Source of the DNA: Dyella mobilis
GTDB taxonomy: Bacteria > Pseudomonadota > Gammaproteobacteria > Xanthomonadales > Rhodanobacteraceae
Reading direction: 5' to 3'
Assembly (NCBI RefSeq): GCF_016904945.1
Contig: NZ_JADIKF010000037.1
Coordinates: 1 to 64,000, forward strand
DNA: 64,000 nt
The notes beneath the pieces were generated by a model. It was given only the letters and a program-made list of their open reading frames with translations, was not told where the DNA came from and searched no databases. Positions 44,102-52,998 of the stretch are shown here, piece after piece (position 1 is the stretch's first letter; the number at the start of each line of letters is the position of its first letter). The translations under genes and the position numbers were made by a program.

Positions 44102-45359
44102 GGCGCGTTTCCTTGCCGGCAGCACAAAGCGTCGCGCACCACAGCCCCAGCAGCCAGGCAAACAACAGTCCCCACCACGCCGAATAGAAGGCCAAATGGG
44201 TATTCAGCGGAAAGAGCATCGCAACCAGAGCTAGGCTCACTGGAAAAGCCGTTTCCCGTCCCACCTTGCCCACGCGCCGCCAGGCACGCCAGGCAAAGAC
44301 CACGCCGGTCAACCACAGCAAGAGGCCGACGACGCCGGTCTCGGTGAGAATCTCCAGCACGAGCTGGTGCGGATGACAGGCGCCTACGCCGTCGCCGCAG
44401 TTCTCCGCCACCATGAAATGATCGTTGGCCGGCGCGAACTGCGGATACGCATAACGAAAATCCCGCACGCCGACACCGGTGACCGGATGCGCCGCGATCA
44501 TCGCCAGGCTGTTGCGCCAGATATCCAGCCGGCCAGTGGTCGCCTGGTTGATCGCCTGCTCGCTGCCACCGAGCGCCGTCAGCGTGCGCTGCATGCGCGC
44601 ATCGAAACGCGTCGAGGTTTTCCAGGCCAGCCCGCCAGCTGCCAGCAGTACCGCTGCGGCAATCGCGCAGGCGACGGCAAAACGCGGCAGCGAACCCGCC
44701 TCTCGCCACAGGAATACCAGCGCAACCAGCCCGAAGCCGATCCAGGCCGCGCGCGACCCGCTCAACATCACTGGTCCAAGCAGCAGGCCCAGACCCACGA
44801 TCAAACCGGGCCTCTGCCATTGCTCCCGTGCAGCCCACAGCGCAAACGGCGACAGCACCGCCAGCGTAGGCCCGAGCTTGGGATCATCGGCGCCGAAAAG
44901 GCCGGAGATGCGCTCGGGTTCCGCATGGCCGCGCAGGCTCCAGCCGGTAAGCATCTGCATCCAGGCATCCAGGACCCAGAACGCAATCACTGCCGCCACG
45001 GCGAAATAGAAGCCGCGCACCTGCAGCTGCCCACGCATCGCGTAGCAGGCATAGGCACCCAGCGGTACATAGCGCAGCAAGCCCAGCACGGTCGACCAGC
45101 TCTTGCCCGGCATCACTGCAGTGAACGCCGAGATCAATGCCGCCCCGATATAGCAAGCCAGCAACACCAGCAGCAGCCGGATGCCGGGATCCGCACGCAA
45201 TACTCCAGGTTCGCGGCGCAACGCCAGCAGGCAACCGATCACACACAGGCCCGTGGCCAGCTCGGCACTGCGCCCGAACGGCAACAACGCAATCAGCAGC
45301 CACGACGGCAGCAGCGGCGAGCGCAGCAGATCTTTCAGTGCCGGTAGGGAATAACGCAT
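44091..45359 (-). CDS. O-antigen ligase-family membrane protein (Wzy/WaaL)
   Basis: This is a 422-residue polytopic inner-membrane protein with about ten to twelve hydrophobic segments. The conserved periplasmic region contains LSGSRAAWIGFGL and TTGRLDIWRNSLAMIAAHPVTGVG, with HPHQLVLEILTETG further on. These are marks of the Wzy_C family (O-antigen polymerase/ligase). It probably joins or extends the O-chain on lipid A-core. The start at 45359 is the first ATG after an upstream frame of no membrane character. Confidence 0.9.
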   Translation of the reverse strand: MRYSLPALKDLLRSPLLPSWLLIALLPFGRSAELATGLCVIGCLLALRREPGVLRADPGIRLLLVLLACYIGAALISAFTAVMPGKSWSTVLGLLRYVPLGAYACYAMRGQLQVRGFYFAVAAVIAFWVLDAWMQMLTGWSLRGHAEPERISGLFGADDPKLGPTLAVLSPFALWAAREQWQRPGLIVGLGLLLGPVMLSGSRAAWIGFGLVALVFLWREAGSLPRFAVACAIAAAVLLAAGGLAWKTSTRFDARMQRTLTALGGSEQAINQATTGRLDIWRNSLAMIAAHPVTGVGVRDFRYAYPQFAPANDHFMVAENCGDGVGACHPHQLVLEILTETGVVGLLLWLTGVVFAWRAWRRVGKVGRETAFPVSLALVAMLFPLNTHLAFYSAWWGLLFAWLLGLWCATLCAAGKETRHGP

Positions 45360-45397
45360 GCCAGGGTCCGCAGACGGGTCCGGGCATTGTAAGGCGC

Positions 45398-46522
45398 TTA
45401 GGCGGCTACTTCCTCGTAAAGCGCCAGCGCGGCGTGCTGCATGTCGATCAAACGGTAGCGTTGCAGCGGTGCGATGGGCGGTGCGACACGCAGCAATTCG
45501 GCGGCACGCTCCACCAGGCGTTCGCGATCGCCGGGCGGCACGCGGCCCGCAGGGTAGAGTTCGGCCAGCAGTTCGCCGACACCGCCATGGGCATAGCCCA
45601 GCACCGGACGGCACAACGATAGCGCCTCCACCACGGTACGGCCGAACGCCTCGGGCTTGTTCGACAACTGCAGTACCAGTGCCGACATGGCGTAGATGTC
45701 ACGGACATCTTCCCGCGGCGCCGTCATCACGACCTGGCTGGCGATGCCGCGCGCGTTGACCCGTTGCTGCAACTCGGCCACATAGGCCTCGCGGCCCGGC
45801 TCGATCACACCCAGCAACAGCAATCGCGTTTCGATGCCGCGCTGCTTGAGGTCAGCCACCAGTTCGATGGCATCGTGATGCCCTTTCAGACGCGTGCCAC
45901 GCGCCGGCAAGGTCAGCAGCGGCGCACCGGCGAGCTGGGGAAATTCGGTGAAGAAGGCCTTTTGCCAAGCCTCGTCCGGGCGATGGCCGTAAGGAAAGGC
46001 TTCCGGGTCGATGCCGCGCGGAATGATGCGGATACGCGAGGTATCGAGCTTGTGATAATGGCTGAGCAGATAGTCGCGAACCGTCTGCGAAACGACGACG
46101 ATGCGTTCGCCGCGCAGCATGATGGCGCTGTAGCGGCCCGGCGAATTGAGGCCATGCACGGTGGTGATGAAATGCGGCCGCGGCGACATGCCCTTGAGCG
46201 CCCACCAACCCATCCAGGCGGGCAAGCGCGAACGTACGTGCACGATGTCCGGCTTCAGCTCGCGCAGCAAACGGCGCAACTGCCACAGCTTGCCCAGCGT
46301 GCGCAGCGACTTGCGCCCGATATCCAGCGTGATGTGCTCGCTGCCTTCGGCCTCCAGCTGGTCGGTCATGCGACCGCCGGCGGAGATCACCACCGAGCGA
46401 TGCCCAGCCTGCACCAAAGCCTGTCCTGACTCCAGCACGGAGCGCTCCGCCCCGCCCGCGCGCAACGCAGGGATCAGCTGCACAACAGTCAGCACCCTGG
46501 CCGGCGTAGCGGCTACGGACAT
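45398..46522 (-). CDS. Glycosyltransferase, GT4 family
   Basis: This is a 374-residue GT-B enzyme. The N-domain starts VLTVVQLIPALRAGGAERSVL, a typical nucleotide-sugar transferase opening. The C-domain has PARGTRLKGHHDAIELV and the EX7E region NKPEAFGRTVVEALSLCRPV. The ATG at 46522 follows a GAGGGA ribosome site; ATGs further upstream are less likely. It lies upstream of the O-antigen ligase gene with a 38-base gap. It probably adds a sugar to the LPS core or O-chain. Confidence 0.9.
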   Translation of the reverse strand: MSVAATPARVLTVVQLIPALRAGGAERSVLESGQALVQAGHRSVVISAGGRMTDQLEAEGSEHITLDIGRKSLRTLGKLWQLRRLLRELKPDIVHVRSRLPAWMGWWALKGMSPRPHFITTVHGLNSPGRYSAIMLRGERIVVVSQTVRDYLLSHYHKLDTSRIRIIPRGIDPEAFPYGHRPDEAWQKAFFTEFPQLAGAPLLTLPARGTRLKGHHDAIELVADLKQRGIETRLLLLGVIEPGREAYVAELQQRVNARGIASQVVMTAPREDVRDIYAMSALVLQLSNKPEAFGRTVVEALSLCRPVLGYAHGGVGELLAELYPAGRVPPGDRERLVERAAELLRVAPPIAPLQRYRLIDMQHAALALYEEVAA

Positions 46523-46609
46523 GATTCCCTCATTTGCGACTTTCATCCGATAAAACAAGCACTAATCGTGCCGTGTGGCGCCTCGCGGCGCCGGGATGTC
46601 GGTCGATGA

Positions 46610-46816
46610 TCAGTCGCGCAGCACGTAATGTGCGCCACAGTAAGGACATACGGACTCGCCGCCATCCTGAACGACCGGCAGGTAGACCTTCGGATGGGAG
46701 TTCCACAGGGCCATGCCGGGCATCGGACAGGACAACGGAAGGTCCGAACGCGTCACTTCGTAACGATTTTCGGCATTCGCCAGGATGGGCTTGGCCGCGG
46801 CGGGGGAACCCGACAT
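46610..46816 (-). CDS. Zinc-finger domain-containing protein, 68 aa
   Basis: This is a small cytoplasmic protein with C30, H41, C57 and C60 placed to bind one zinc ion. The CPYCGAHYVL end matches the zinc-finger fold seen in mitochondrial complex I subunit NDUFS6. Bacterial copies near LPS or aminotransferase genes have no agreed function. The start at 46816 has GGAGC upstream; 46840 is an alternative. It lies 87 bases upstream of a GT4 gene on the same strand. Confidence 0.82.
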   Translation of the reverse strand: MSGSPAAAKPILANAENRYEVTRSDLPLSCPMPGMALWNSHPKVYLPVVQDGGESVCPYCGAHYVLRD

Positions 46817-46884
46817 GGGATGTTGCTCCGGGTAAGACATTGGGTGCGCAATGGTAGCAGGCCCACGCATCCCCCGGCATGGCG

Positions 46885-46913
46885 CTCCCCTCCCCGGTCA
46901 AGGGGGAGAGGAG
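46885..46913. repeat. C-run/G-run palindrome
   Basis: CTCCCCTCCCC pairs with GGGGAGAGGAG-like sequence across a short loop with one mismatch or bulge. It lies between the YceI gene end and the zinc-finger gene start on the minus strand. It resembles the hairpins at 6761 and 31668. It may be a terminator after the zinc-finger gene's neighbours or a repetitive element. Confidence 0.4.
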
Positions 46914-46925
46914 GCAAAACGCGCC

Positions 46926-47513
46926 TTACTTGGCCTTCGGCACCGAAGCTTCGGTGGTGATGGTGAGCTGGATGTCGTCGCTCACTTTCGGCACAAAGGA
47001 GCCGAGACCGAAATCGGAACGCTTCAGCGTGCCGGTGGCATTGAAGCCGATCGCCGGCTGGCCGGTAAACGGATTCGGGCCCATGCTGTTGAGCGTGGCA
47101 TTGAGGGTCACCGGCTTGGTCACGCCGTGCACGGTGAGATTGCCCACGATCGTGTAGTGCGTGCTATCCACCTTCTGCACGCCGGTGCTCTTGAAGCTGA
47201 TGGTGGGGTACTTGTCGGCATTGAAGAAGTCGGGCTGCTTCAGGTGTTCGTCCAGCGCCGCCACGTGGGTGTCAAGCTTGCTCAGCGGCATGGTGACGTC
47301 CACCGAGGACTTGGACGGGTCCTGCTGGTCGAACACTAGTTTGCTGCCCTCATCAATGCCGATGTCGGCCACCGGATTGGAAAAACCAAAATGGCTCCAG
47401 CTAAACAGCACCATGGTGTGGCTGGGGTCGAGCTGATAGGTCACCGGGGCGGCCTGGGCCGACATTGCGGCGCCGAGCAGGCCAGCCAGCATCACATAAC
47501 GAAGGGTACGCAT
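46926..47513 (-). CDS. YceI-family periplasmic lipid-binding protein
   Basis: This is a 195-residue exported protein with signal peptide MRTLRYVMLAGLLGAAMSAQ. Family segments are YQLDPSHTMVLFSWSHFGFS at the mature start, FNADKYPTISFKSTGV, and a final GSFVPKVSDDIQLTI. YceI proteins are small lipocalin-like barrels that bind isoprenoid lipids or fatty acids. The gene is followed upstream on the same strand by an MgtC-family gene 15 bases away, so co-transcription is likely. Confidence 0.95.
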   Translation of the reverse strand: MRTLRYVMLAGLLGAAMSAQAAPVTYQLDPSHTMVLFSWSHFGFSNPVADIGIDEGSKLVFDQQDPSKSSVDVTMPLSKLDTHVAALDEHLKQPDFFNADKYPTISFKSTGVQKVDSTHYTIVGNLTVHGVTKPVTLNATLNSMGPNPFTGQPAIGFNATGTLKRSDFGLGSFVPKVSDDIQLTITTEASVPKAK

Positions 47514-47528
47514 GAAAAATCTCCTGCC

Positions 47529-48245
47529 TCAATCATTAGGGGGGGAAGAAGGCGTCGGCGACGCCGATTCGAATGACACCGATTGCAAACCTTCCAGCTC
47601 ACGCAGGTCTTCAGCCAGGCTCATCAACTGGTCGTTGCGCATGGCCGGTCCGAACACCAGATCCACTTGATCGTCACCGTCTTCCCGGCGACGCAAAATC
47701 ATTTTCTGCAAAGGCAAATGCCGGCGCGAAACGATCGCCTCGATCGAACCCAGCGCCGCCGCATCGGCGAGGCGTACACGCAGACGCGGGATACCGCGCC
47801 GCCGCCACGCCATCAGGCGCCGCTCCAGCGGCTTGAGCAAGGCCAGGATCAGCCAGCACACCGCCGTGGCAATCACCGCTGCCGCATACAAACCGCTGCC
47901 TGCCGCCAGGCCGATGGACGCGGTGGCCCACAAGCCCGCCGCCGTCGTCAGTCCGCGCACGATCTGCTCGCGCTGCATGAACATGATGGTGCCGGCGCCC
48001 AGAAAGCCGATGCCGCTGACCACCTGGGCCGCGATACGCGATGGATCGAGCACCACGTTCGGCTGTCCGAGCACGTCGTGGAAGCCGAACGCCGACACGA
48101 TGATGGCCAGGGCCGCCCCCACGCTCACCAGCATGTGCGTGCGCATGCCGGCGGTCCATTCGTTGCGGCTGCGGTTCAAGCCGATCACCGCACCCAGCAC
48201 GGCAGCCAGGACCAGACGCAGAAAGATCTCGAGGGGTTCGATCAT
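47529..48245 (-). CDS. MgtC/SapB-family membrane protein
   Basis: This is a 238-residue protein. Four to five membrane helices lie in the first 150 residues, with the conserved AVLGAVIGLNRSRNEWTAGM, RTHMLVSVGAAL and VVSGIGFLGAGTIMF segments. A cytoplasmic C-terminal domain of about 90 residues follows. MgtC relatives modulate F-type ATP synthase or help growth at low magnesium, but only the membrane part is diagnostic. It is upstream of and probably co-transcribed with the YceI gene. Confidence 0.93.
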   Translation of the reverse strand: MIEPLEIFLRLVLAAVLGAVIGLNRSRNEWTAGMRTHMLVSVGAALAIIVSAFGFHDVLGQPNVVLDPSRIAAQVVSGIGFLGAGTIMFMQREQIVRGLTTAAGLWATASIGLAAGSGLYAAAVIATAVCWLILALLKPLERRLMAWRRRGIPRLRVRLADAAALGSIEAIVSRRHLPLQKMILRRREDGDDQVDLVFGPAMRNDQLMSLAEDLRELEGLQSVSFESASPTPSSPPND

Positions 48246-48273
48246 CGTCGGAGTTCAGCTTCGCGTGACGCTC

Positions 48274-48303
48274 TGCGGAGCCCCCATCTTAGGGCGCTCC
48301 GCA
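48274..48303 (-). terminator. Hairpin downstream of the nitroreductase gene
   Basis: Arms TGCGGAGC and GCTCCGCA, extended inward by GCCC/GGGC pairs, form a stable stem in the 68 bases between the nitroreductase gene and the MgtC gene, both on the minus strand. It probably separates the two transcription units. Confidence 0.6.
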
Positions 48304-48313
48304 AAGGTGCGCG

Positions 48314-48907
48314 TTACTCCACGCGGCAGGCTTCATCGAACGACAGGCGCGGGCTGCGCGGGAACAGGTCGCGACTGGCATCGCCATAGCCGATATTGAT
48401 CAGAAAATTCGACTTGATCGACGTACCGGCAAAGAACGCCCCGTCCACGCCCGCGTTGTCGAAGCCGGACATCGGGCCGCAATCCAGACCCACCGCCCGC
48501 GCCGCCATGATCACGTAGGCACCCTGCAGGGTTGCATTGCGGAAGGCCGTGCGCTCGATCAGCTCGGGGTTGCCGACGAACCAGCTGCGTGCATCGGCAT
48601 GCGGGAACAGTTGCGGCAGCTTTTCGTAAAACTCGTGGTCGTTGGCGATGATTGCCGTGATCGGCGCCGCCAAGGTCTTGGCCCGATTGCCCTCGGAGAG
48701 GAACGGCTTGAGCTTTTCCTTGGCCTCCGCGGATTTCACGAACACGACGCGCATCGGCGAGGAGTTGGCGCTGGTCGGACCGAACTTGGCCAGTTCATAC
48801 AGCGCGTGCAATTGCTCGTCCGTCACCGGCTTGGGCAGGAAGGCGTTATAGGTACGGGCATGGCGGAACAACTGGTCCAGCGCCGCCTCGGCAAGCTTCT
48901 CGCTCAT
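48314..48907 (-). CDS. Malonic semialdehyde reductase-type nitroreductase (RutE family)
   Basis: This is a 197-residue FMN/NAD(P)H flavoprotein. It starts [14 protein letters not shown], has [16 protein letters not shown], the flavin segment [13 protein letters not shown] and a C-terminal LINIGYGD. The RutE/HadB subfamily reduces malonic semialdehyde in pyrimidine breakdown. No other rut genes are here, so the true substrate may differ. The ATG at 48907 follows AGAGGAT. Confidence 0.88.
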   Translation of the reverse strand: MSEKLAEAALDQLFRHARTYNAFLPKPVTDEQLHALYELAKFGPTSANSSPMRVVFVKSAEAKEKLKPFLSEGNRAKTLAAPITAIIANDHEFYEKLPQLFPHADARSWFVGNPELIERTAFRNATLQGAYVIMAARAVGLDCGPMSGFDNAGVDGAFFAGTSIKSNFLINIGYGDASRDLFPRSPRLSFDEACRVE

Positions 48908-49048
48908 CGGTATCCTCTGCATGAATGACGCGCCATCGTGGCGCAACAGCTACAAAGTGTAAGCGGAAGCGGTATCGATCCAAGACCAATGGGCGAAACG
49001 AACTGTGCACAATCCGACGACAATCGCCCTTGACCGCGTGGCCCGCGC

Positions 49049-50020
49049 ATGAGCCACCAAGCCTTGCAGGGCGAGTGCTGGGCCATCACCGACCATGCCG
49101 CCGGCAACCAGCGCCAGGCCCTGGCCCTGGCCGAACGGATGCAGATGCCCGTCCGTCACCTGATGCTGTCGCCGCGCGCACCGTGGTCCTGGGCTTCGCC
49201 CCGGTTGACCCTGGGCGGTCGCCTGGCCCTGCCCCGTTCACAGCGAGACAGCTTCGGGCCGCCCTGGCCGGAACTGGCCATCGGCTGCGGCCGCAACGCG
49301 GCGCTGCTCACCCGCATGCTGCGCACGCTGGCTGGCCCGCGCTGCCACACAGTGCAGATCCTCGATCCGCGCATCGATCCGGCACACTGGGATACGGTCA
49401 TCGCCCCCCGCCACGACCGGCTGAGCGGCCCCAACGTGCTGCAACCCCTGGGCTCGCTCAACCCGATCGACGACGCCTGGCTGCAGGATGGCCGCGATGC
49501 CTGGCCCGCCTTGGGCGATTTCCCTACGCCACGCGTGGGCGTCCTGGTCGGCGGACCGCGCAAGGGCATCCGCATCGATGACGAATACATACAGTCGTTG
49601 CTCGAAAAACTGCTCGCCCGCCAGCGTGCAGAAGGCGGCAGCCTGCTGGTGCTGACTTCACGCCGCACACCGCTTGAAGTGATCGAACGCATGCGCGCGG
49701 CCTTGCGCGACGTCCCCGGCCTGCTGTGGTCAGGTCCCATGGACGGCAACAACCCCTACCCCGGCGTGATGGGCTGGGCCGATCAGCTGGTGGTAACACC
49801 CGATTCGGTCAACATGCTCAGCGAAGCATGCGCCGTGGGTTGTGCCGTGCAAACGATGACACTGGCGCCGCTACCGGACAAACTCAAACGGTTTCATCTA
49901 AGTTTGCGCGAAGCGGAATCGCTGCACGACCTGGATGCCATACCACCGGCGCGACAGACGCCGTTGCGCGAAACGGCGGCGATCGCCCAGATGTTGCGCC
50001 GACGCCTGCTGGCGGATTGA
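49049..50020 (+). CDS. ELM1 (GtrOC1-like) family protein
   Basis: This is a 323-residue protein of the mitochondrial fission ELM1 family, also seen in bacteria. It shows CWAITDHAAGNQRQAL at the N-terminus, LDPRIDPAHWDTVIAPRHD in the middle, VGVLVGGPRKG and VTPDSVNMLSEACAVGCAV near the end. The fold is glycosyltransferase-B-like, and bacterial members are thought to act in surface glycan assembly, which is not proven. The gene faces the Lrp-type gene, with six bases between their 3' ends. Confidence 0.85.
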   Translation: MSHQALQGECWAITDHAAGNQRQALALAERMQMPVRHLMLSPRAPWSWASPRLTLGGRLALPRSQRDSFGPPWPELAIGCGRNAALLTRMLRTLAGPRCHTVQILDPRIDPAHWDTVIAPRHDRLSGPNVLQPLGSLNPIDDAWLQDGRDAWPALGDFPTPRVGVLVGGPRKGIRIDDEYIQSLLEKLLARQRAEGGSLLVLTSRRTPLEVIERMRAALRDVPGLLWSGPMDGNNPYPGVMGWADQLVVTPDSVNMLSEACAVGCAVQTMTLAPLPDKLKRFHLSLREAESLHDLDAIPPARQTPLRETAAIAQMLRRRLLAD

Positions 50021-50025
50021 TTCGA

Positions 50026-50496
50026 TCAATCCGCCGGCTCCATCGGTATCAGCATGCCGCGCTTGAGCGTGCTCAACGCCACCCGGGTCTGGAAGCGCCG
50101 CACATTCGCGTTATCCGATACCAGTCTTTGCATCAAGGCTTCGAAGTCCTCGACATCGCGCGCCACCACGACCAATACATAGTCGCCCGCCCCGGTGACG
50201 TACCAGGCTTCCTGGATACGCGCTTCCATGGCAATCCATTGCTTGAGGCTGGCCAGCAACTCCGGCCGCTCCCGCTCCACTTCCACGTCGACGATCATCG
50301 TCAACGGGTGGCCGGCGCGCTTGGGATCGATCACCGCCACTTCCGCCGTGATGACGCCTTCGTCGCGCATGCGCGCCATGCGCCGCTGTACTGCCGAGGC
50401 GGACAGGCCGATATCCGCTCCGATCAATTCGGCCGCGCGGCGGGCATCTTTTTGAATGACGGAAAGAATGCGCCGATCGAGCTTGTCCAGTTCCAT
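50026..50496 (-). CDS. Lrp/AsnC-family transcriptional regulator
   Basis: This is a 156-residue regulator. An N-terminal helix-turn-helix (LDKLDRRILSVIQKDAR, then IGLSASAVQRRMARM) and a C-terminal RAM ligand domain (AWYVTGAGDYVLVVV) are present. Members respond to amino acids. The start MELDKLDRRIL at 50496 follows AGGTGGCC; the longer frame to 50649 overlaps the divergent GST gene. It may regulate that gene, which begins 130 bases away. Confidence 0.93.
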   Translation of the reverse strand: MELDKLDRRILSVIQKDARRAAELIGADIGLSASAVQRRMARMRDEGVITAEVAVIDPKRAGHPLTMIVDVEVERERPELLASLKQWIAMEARIQEAWYVTGAGDYVLVVVARDVEDFEALMQRLVSDNANVRRFQTRVALSTLKRGMLIPMEPAD

Positions 50497-50625
50497 GGCC
50501 ACCTGTGCACGCGTGCCGTGTGAGTCGAGGGAAAAACCTGCAATGCCACCCAAAGTCGCGGGCGGGCCGCGCAGGCGGACCCTAGCATAGCTCGCTCTCC
50601 CCAACGCGTTGGCAGCATCCATTCC

Positions 50626-51291
50626 ATGAAGCTCCTTTACCAGACGCACTCACCCTATGCGCGCAAAGTGCTGGTGTTCGCTCACGAGGCGGGATTGGCC
50701 GACCGGCTGGAAATCATCCATCACGAAACCAGCCCGACCCTGCGCAACGAAGTCGTATTCGCGCTCAATCCGCTGGGCAAGGTACCCGTGCTGATTTACG
50801 ACGATGGCATGGTGTTGTTCGATTCCAGCGTCATTTGCGAATACCTGGACGGCCTGCATGACGGACGCAAGCTCATTCCCGCATCGCCCCCGGAGCGCTT
50901 CGCCGCACTCCGCCATCAAGCCATTGCGACGGGCCTGGCCGACGCCGGCATCGCCGTCCGCTGGGAAACCGAGCGCCGCCCCGAGCCCTTGCGCTGGGCA
51001 CCTTTGCGCGAAGGTCATCTGCAAAAGATTGTCGCCGCCTGCGATTTTCTGGAAGCACACATTCGCGAAGACAAAGAACCGGATATCGGCGACATCGCCC
51101 TGGCTACCGCATTGAGCTGGATCGAGTTCCGCGACATCTACGCCTTCCAGCCGTCACGCCCTCGACTGTCCTCGTGGTACACGCGTTTCTGCCAGCGAGC
51201 TTCGATGCTTGCTACGCCGCTTTGCGGCAACACAGTCGACACACCCTCCTCCTCGGCAACGGGAGTGCGTCATGCCATCGCCGTGGACTGA
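50626..51291 (+). CDS. Glutathione S-transferase family protein
   Basis: This is a 221-residue thioredoxin-fold plus helical-domain protein. The N-terminal MKLLYQTHSPYARKVLVFAH and LNPLGKVPVL (cis-Pro loop) and the later FDSSVICEYLD (glutathione gamma-glutamyl contact) are clear. The final 15 residues (TPSSSATGVRHAIAV) extend past the usual family end and overlap the next gene by 20 bases, so an ancestral stop codon may have been lost. The specific substrate is unknown. Confidence 0.93.
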   Translation: MKLLYQTHSPYARKVLVFAHEAGLADRLEIIHHETSPTLRNEVVFALNPLGKVPVLIYDDGMVLFDSSVICEYLDGLHDGRKLIPASPPERFAALRHQAIATGLADAGIAVRWETERRPEPLRWAPLREGHLQKIVAACDFLEAHIREDKEPDIGDIALATALSWIEFRDIYAFQPSRPRLSSWYTRFCQRASMLATPLCGNTVDTPSSSATGVRHAIAVD

Positions 51292-51475
51292 GCTGCTGTT
51301 CCTGCACGGCCACATCGGCAATGTGCGGCTGGCGCGCGAACTCGCCGACCCGCGACCGCAGCCGCCGCACACGCCCTGCCGCGAAAAGAGCGAGGCCAGT
51401 CCGTTTGCGCATCGCGTGGCCGTTTACGTGCGATGGTGCCTGGGTATTGGCGATGGCAGCGTGCGCAGTCAGTAG
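51272..51475 (+). CDS. Small hypothetical protein, 67 aa
   Basis: The protein begins MPSPWTELLFLHGHIGNVRL and ends with HRVAVYVRWCLGIGDGSV. I recall similar short proteins in Xanthomonadales but know no function. GGGAG lies upstream of the ATG. The gene overlaps the end of the GST gene. There is no signal peptide or membrane helix. Confidence 0.6.
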   Translation: MPSPWTELLFLHGHIGNVRLARELADPRPQPPHTPCREKSEASPFAHRVAVYVRWCLGIGDGSVRSQ

Positions 51476-51538
51476 ACCATGGCGGATGCAGATGCAAATG
51501 GGCGGCCTTCCAATAAAAACAGCCTGCCAGGCATCAGG

Positions 51539-52645
51539 CTAGTGAATGCCTGGTATTTCCGAACAAATAGAAATGGCGCGAATCGCCGCTTTCGCGCTGT
51601 CTTTGGAGTATCCGCCGCCGCCCAGCATCACCGTCGGAATGGAACGGCGGCTCAACGCGTGCAAGGTCAATCGTTCTCGCTCCGCAACGTCATCGATGCT
51701 CAAACACAGTCCGCCCAGCCTGTCGCTTGCCAAGGTATCCGTGCCGGCCACGACAAAGGCAAGGCGATAGCCATCCGCTAATTTTTCCAGCGCCTCGGCG
51801 TAGTGCTTCAAATAAGTCTCGCCATCGGTGCCCATGGCCATGGGCGCCGGGATATCCACGCGCCTGCGGGTGTACTCGGAGGTGGGATATATCCCCACGT
51901 TGTAGACATCGAGAAGGGTCACGTTTCTGTTGTTCTTGAACGTAGCGGCGTTTCCGTTTCCATGATGCGCATCGGTATCGATGATCAGCACTTTATCGTC
52001 GGGTGCAAGCAAGCCGCGCCTGACGAGGTCCCCGTGACAGATGCCTATGTCGTTGTAGATGCAAAAGCCTTCCATGGCTTGCGGCATGGCATGGTGGTAT
52101 CCGCCCGACAGGTTCCAATGGACACCGCCGCGTTCCAATGCATTCACTGCACCGAGCATCGTCCCTGCCACGCCCCAACGCATGGGGGCGAGGACCTTGC
52201 GGTCGATAAAGGAAAAGCGCATGAACGGAATGCGCGGCACTTCCAGCGCGCGCAGCACCAGCACCGCGCTGCGAACCTGCTTGGACATCAGACTGGTCAA
52301 AAAGCCATCAATGAGTTCCATGCTCGCCGGCTCCGCGGGTTCGACGAAGTTGATGCGCGAGTTGGCTTTCAATCCGTCGTGGATAGCACGGAACTTGGTG
52401 CCATCGAATGGATGAAGCCGGTTAAGCAACCCCAAGTCGATGTTGTAGTGCCGGCTGTAGATGACGTCCATTGCGCTTTTTCTGTAGTCCTTGACCAGGC
52501 CTTGAGCATAGCGAAGGGTCTCCACGGACGCACAGGTACGACTCCAATCCCACCACCATTTCAATTCCCCGGCGAACGCGGCCGCACAGCGCGCCTTTAA
52601 GTGCGGCACACCATTCCTCAAGCGGTGTGCCGCGGTGGCGATCAT
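51539..52645 (-). CDS. Histone-deacetylase-family (class IV/HDAC11-like) hydrolase
   Basis: This is a 368-residue zinc hydrolase. The HDAC fold begins at VIYSRHYNIDLGLLNRLHPF (about residue 61). The catalytic His pair is in GGYHHAMP, zinc ligands in DTDAHHGNGN and GTDTLASDRL, and the catalytic Tyr in GGGGYS. Such bacterial enzymes remove acyl groups from polyamines or proteins, and HDAC11 is a fatty-acid deacylase. The first 58 residues, with WWW near 31, are an unusual extension, so the true start may be ATG 52471. It is neighbour to a hypothetical gene on the same strand. Confidence 0.85.
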   Translation of the reverse strand: MIATAAHRLRNGVPHLKARCAAAFAGELKWWWDWSRTCASVETLRYAQGLVKDYRKSAMDVIYSRHYNIDLGLLNRLHPFDGTKFRAIHDGLKANSRINFVEPAEPASMELIDGFLTSLMSKQVRSAVLVLRALEVPRIPFMRFSFIDRKVLAPMRWGVAGTMLGAVNALERGGVHWNLSGGYHHAMPQAMEGFCIYNDIGICHGDLVRRGLLAPDDKVLIIDTDAHHGNGNAATFKNNRNVTLLDVYNVGIYPTSEYTRRRVDIPAPMAMGTDGETYLKHYAEALEKLADGYRLAFVVAGTDTLASDRLGGLCLSIDDVAERERLTLHALSRRSIPTVMLGGGGYSKDSAKAAIRAISICSEIPGIH

Positions 52646-52659
52646 GCGGCAGTTACGGG

Positions 52660-52998
52660 TTATCCACCCGGCTCAGGCGGGAGCGTGCCGGCGTACTGGC
52701 GCAGGTAGTAGAGCGCGGCGTGCAGACCGCTGGCTTCGGAAGGAATCAGAGGCCAGGGGCTGATCGGGTCGCGGGTGCGACCGATGCGTGCGCGTTTGTA
52801 GGCTTCGCTGTATTCCAGCAAGGCTTCGATGGTGCCGGTGGCATGGGCGACGCCAGCGATGCGCGCGCTGTTGGTCAGCCGCTTTTGCTGCGTGCGACTC
52901 AGCGGATAGAGCTGGTAGCCGGCGAACGGGAAGGATTCTGAAACGGGTTCGTTGCGAACCGATGGGCGTGCGTCTGCCGTATGATCTTGGGTAGCCAT
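52660..52998 (-). CDS. Hypothetical protein, 112 aa
   Basis: No family is recognised. The protein starts MATQDHTADARPSVR, is mixed-charge and has one central helical stretch (RLTNSARIAGVAHATGTIEA followed by LLEYSEAYKRAR). It has no signal peptide. The ATG at 52998 follows GGATGTTG. It is upstream of the HDAC-like gene on the same strand, with 14 bases between, so co-transcription is likely. The 260 bases between it and the end of glnE hold no recognisable gene. Confidence 0.55.
   Translation of the reverse strand: MATQDHTADARPSVRNEPVSESFPFAGYQLYPLSRTQQKRLTNSARIAGVAHATGTIEALLEYSEAYKRARIGRTRDPISPWPLIPSEASGLHAALYYLRQYAGTLPPEPGG

Noticed and set aside
49524..49799. Minus-strand Arg/Pro-rich frames inside the ELM1 gene
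   Set aside because: Low-complexity shadows of the coding strand.
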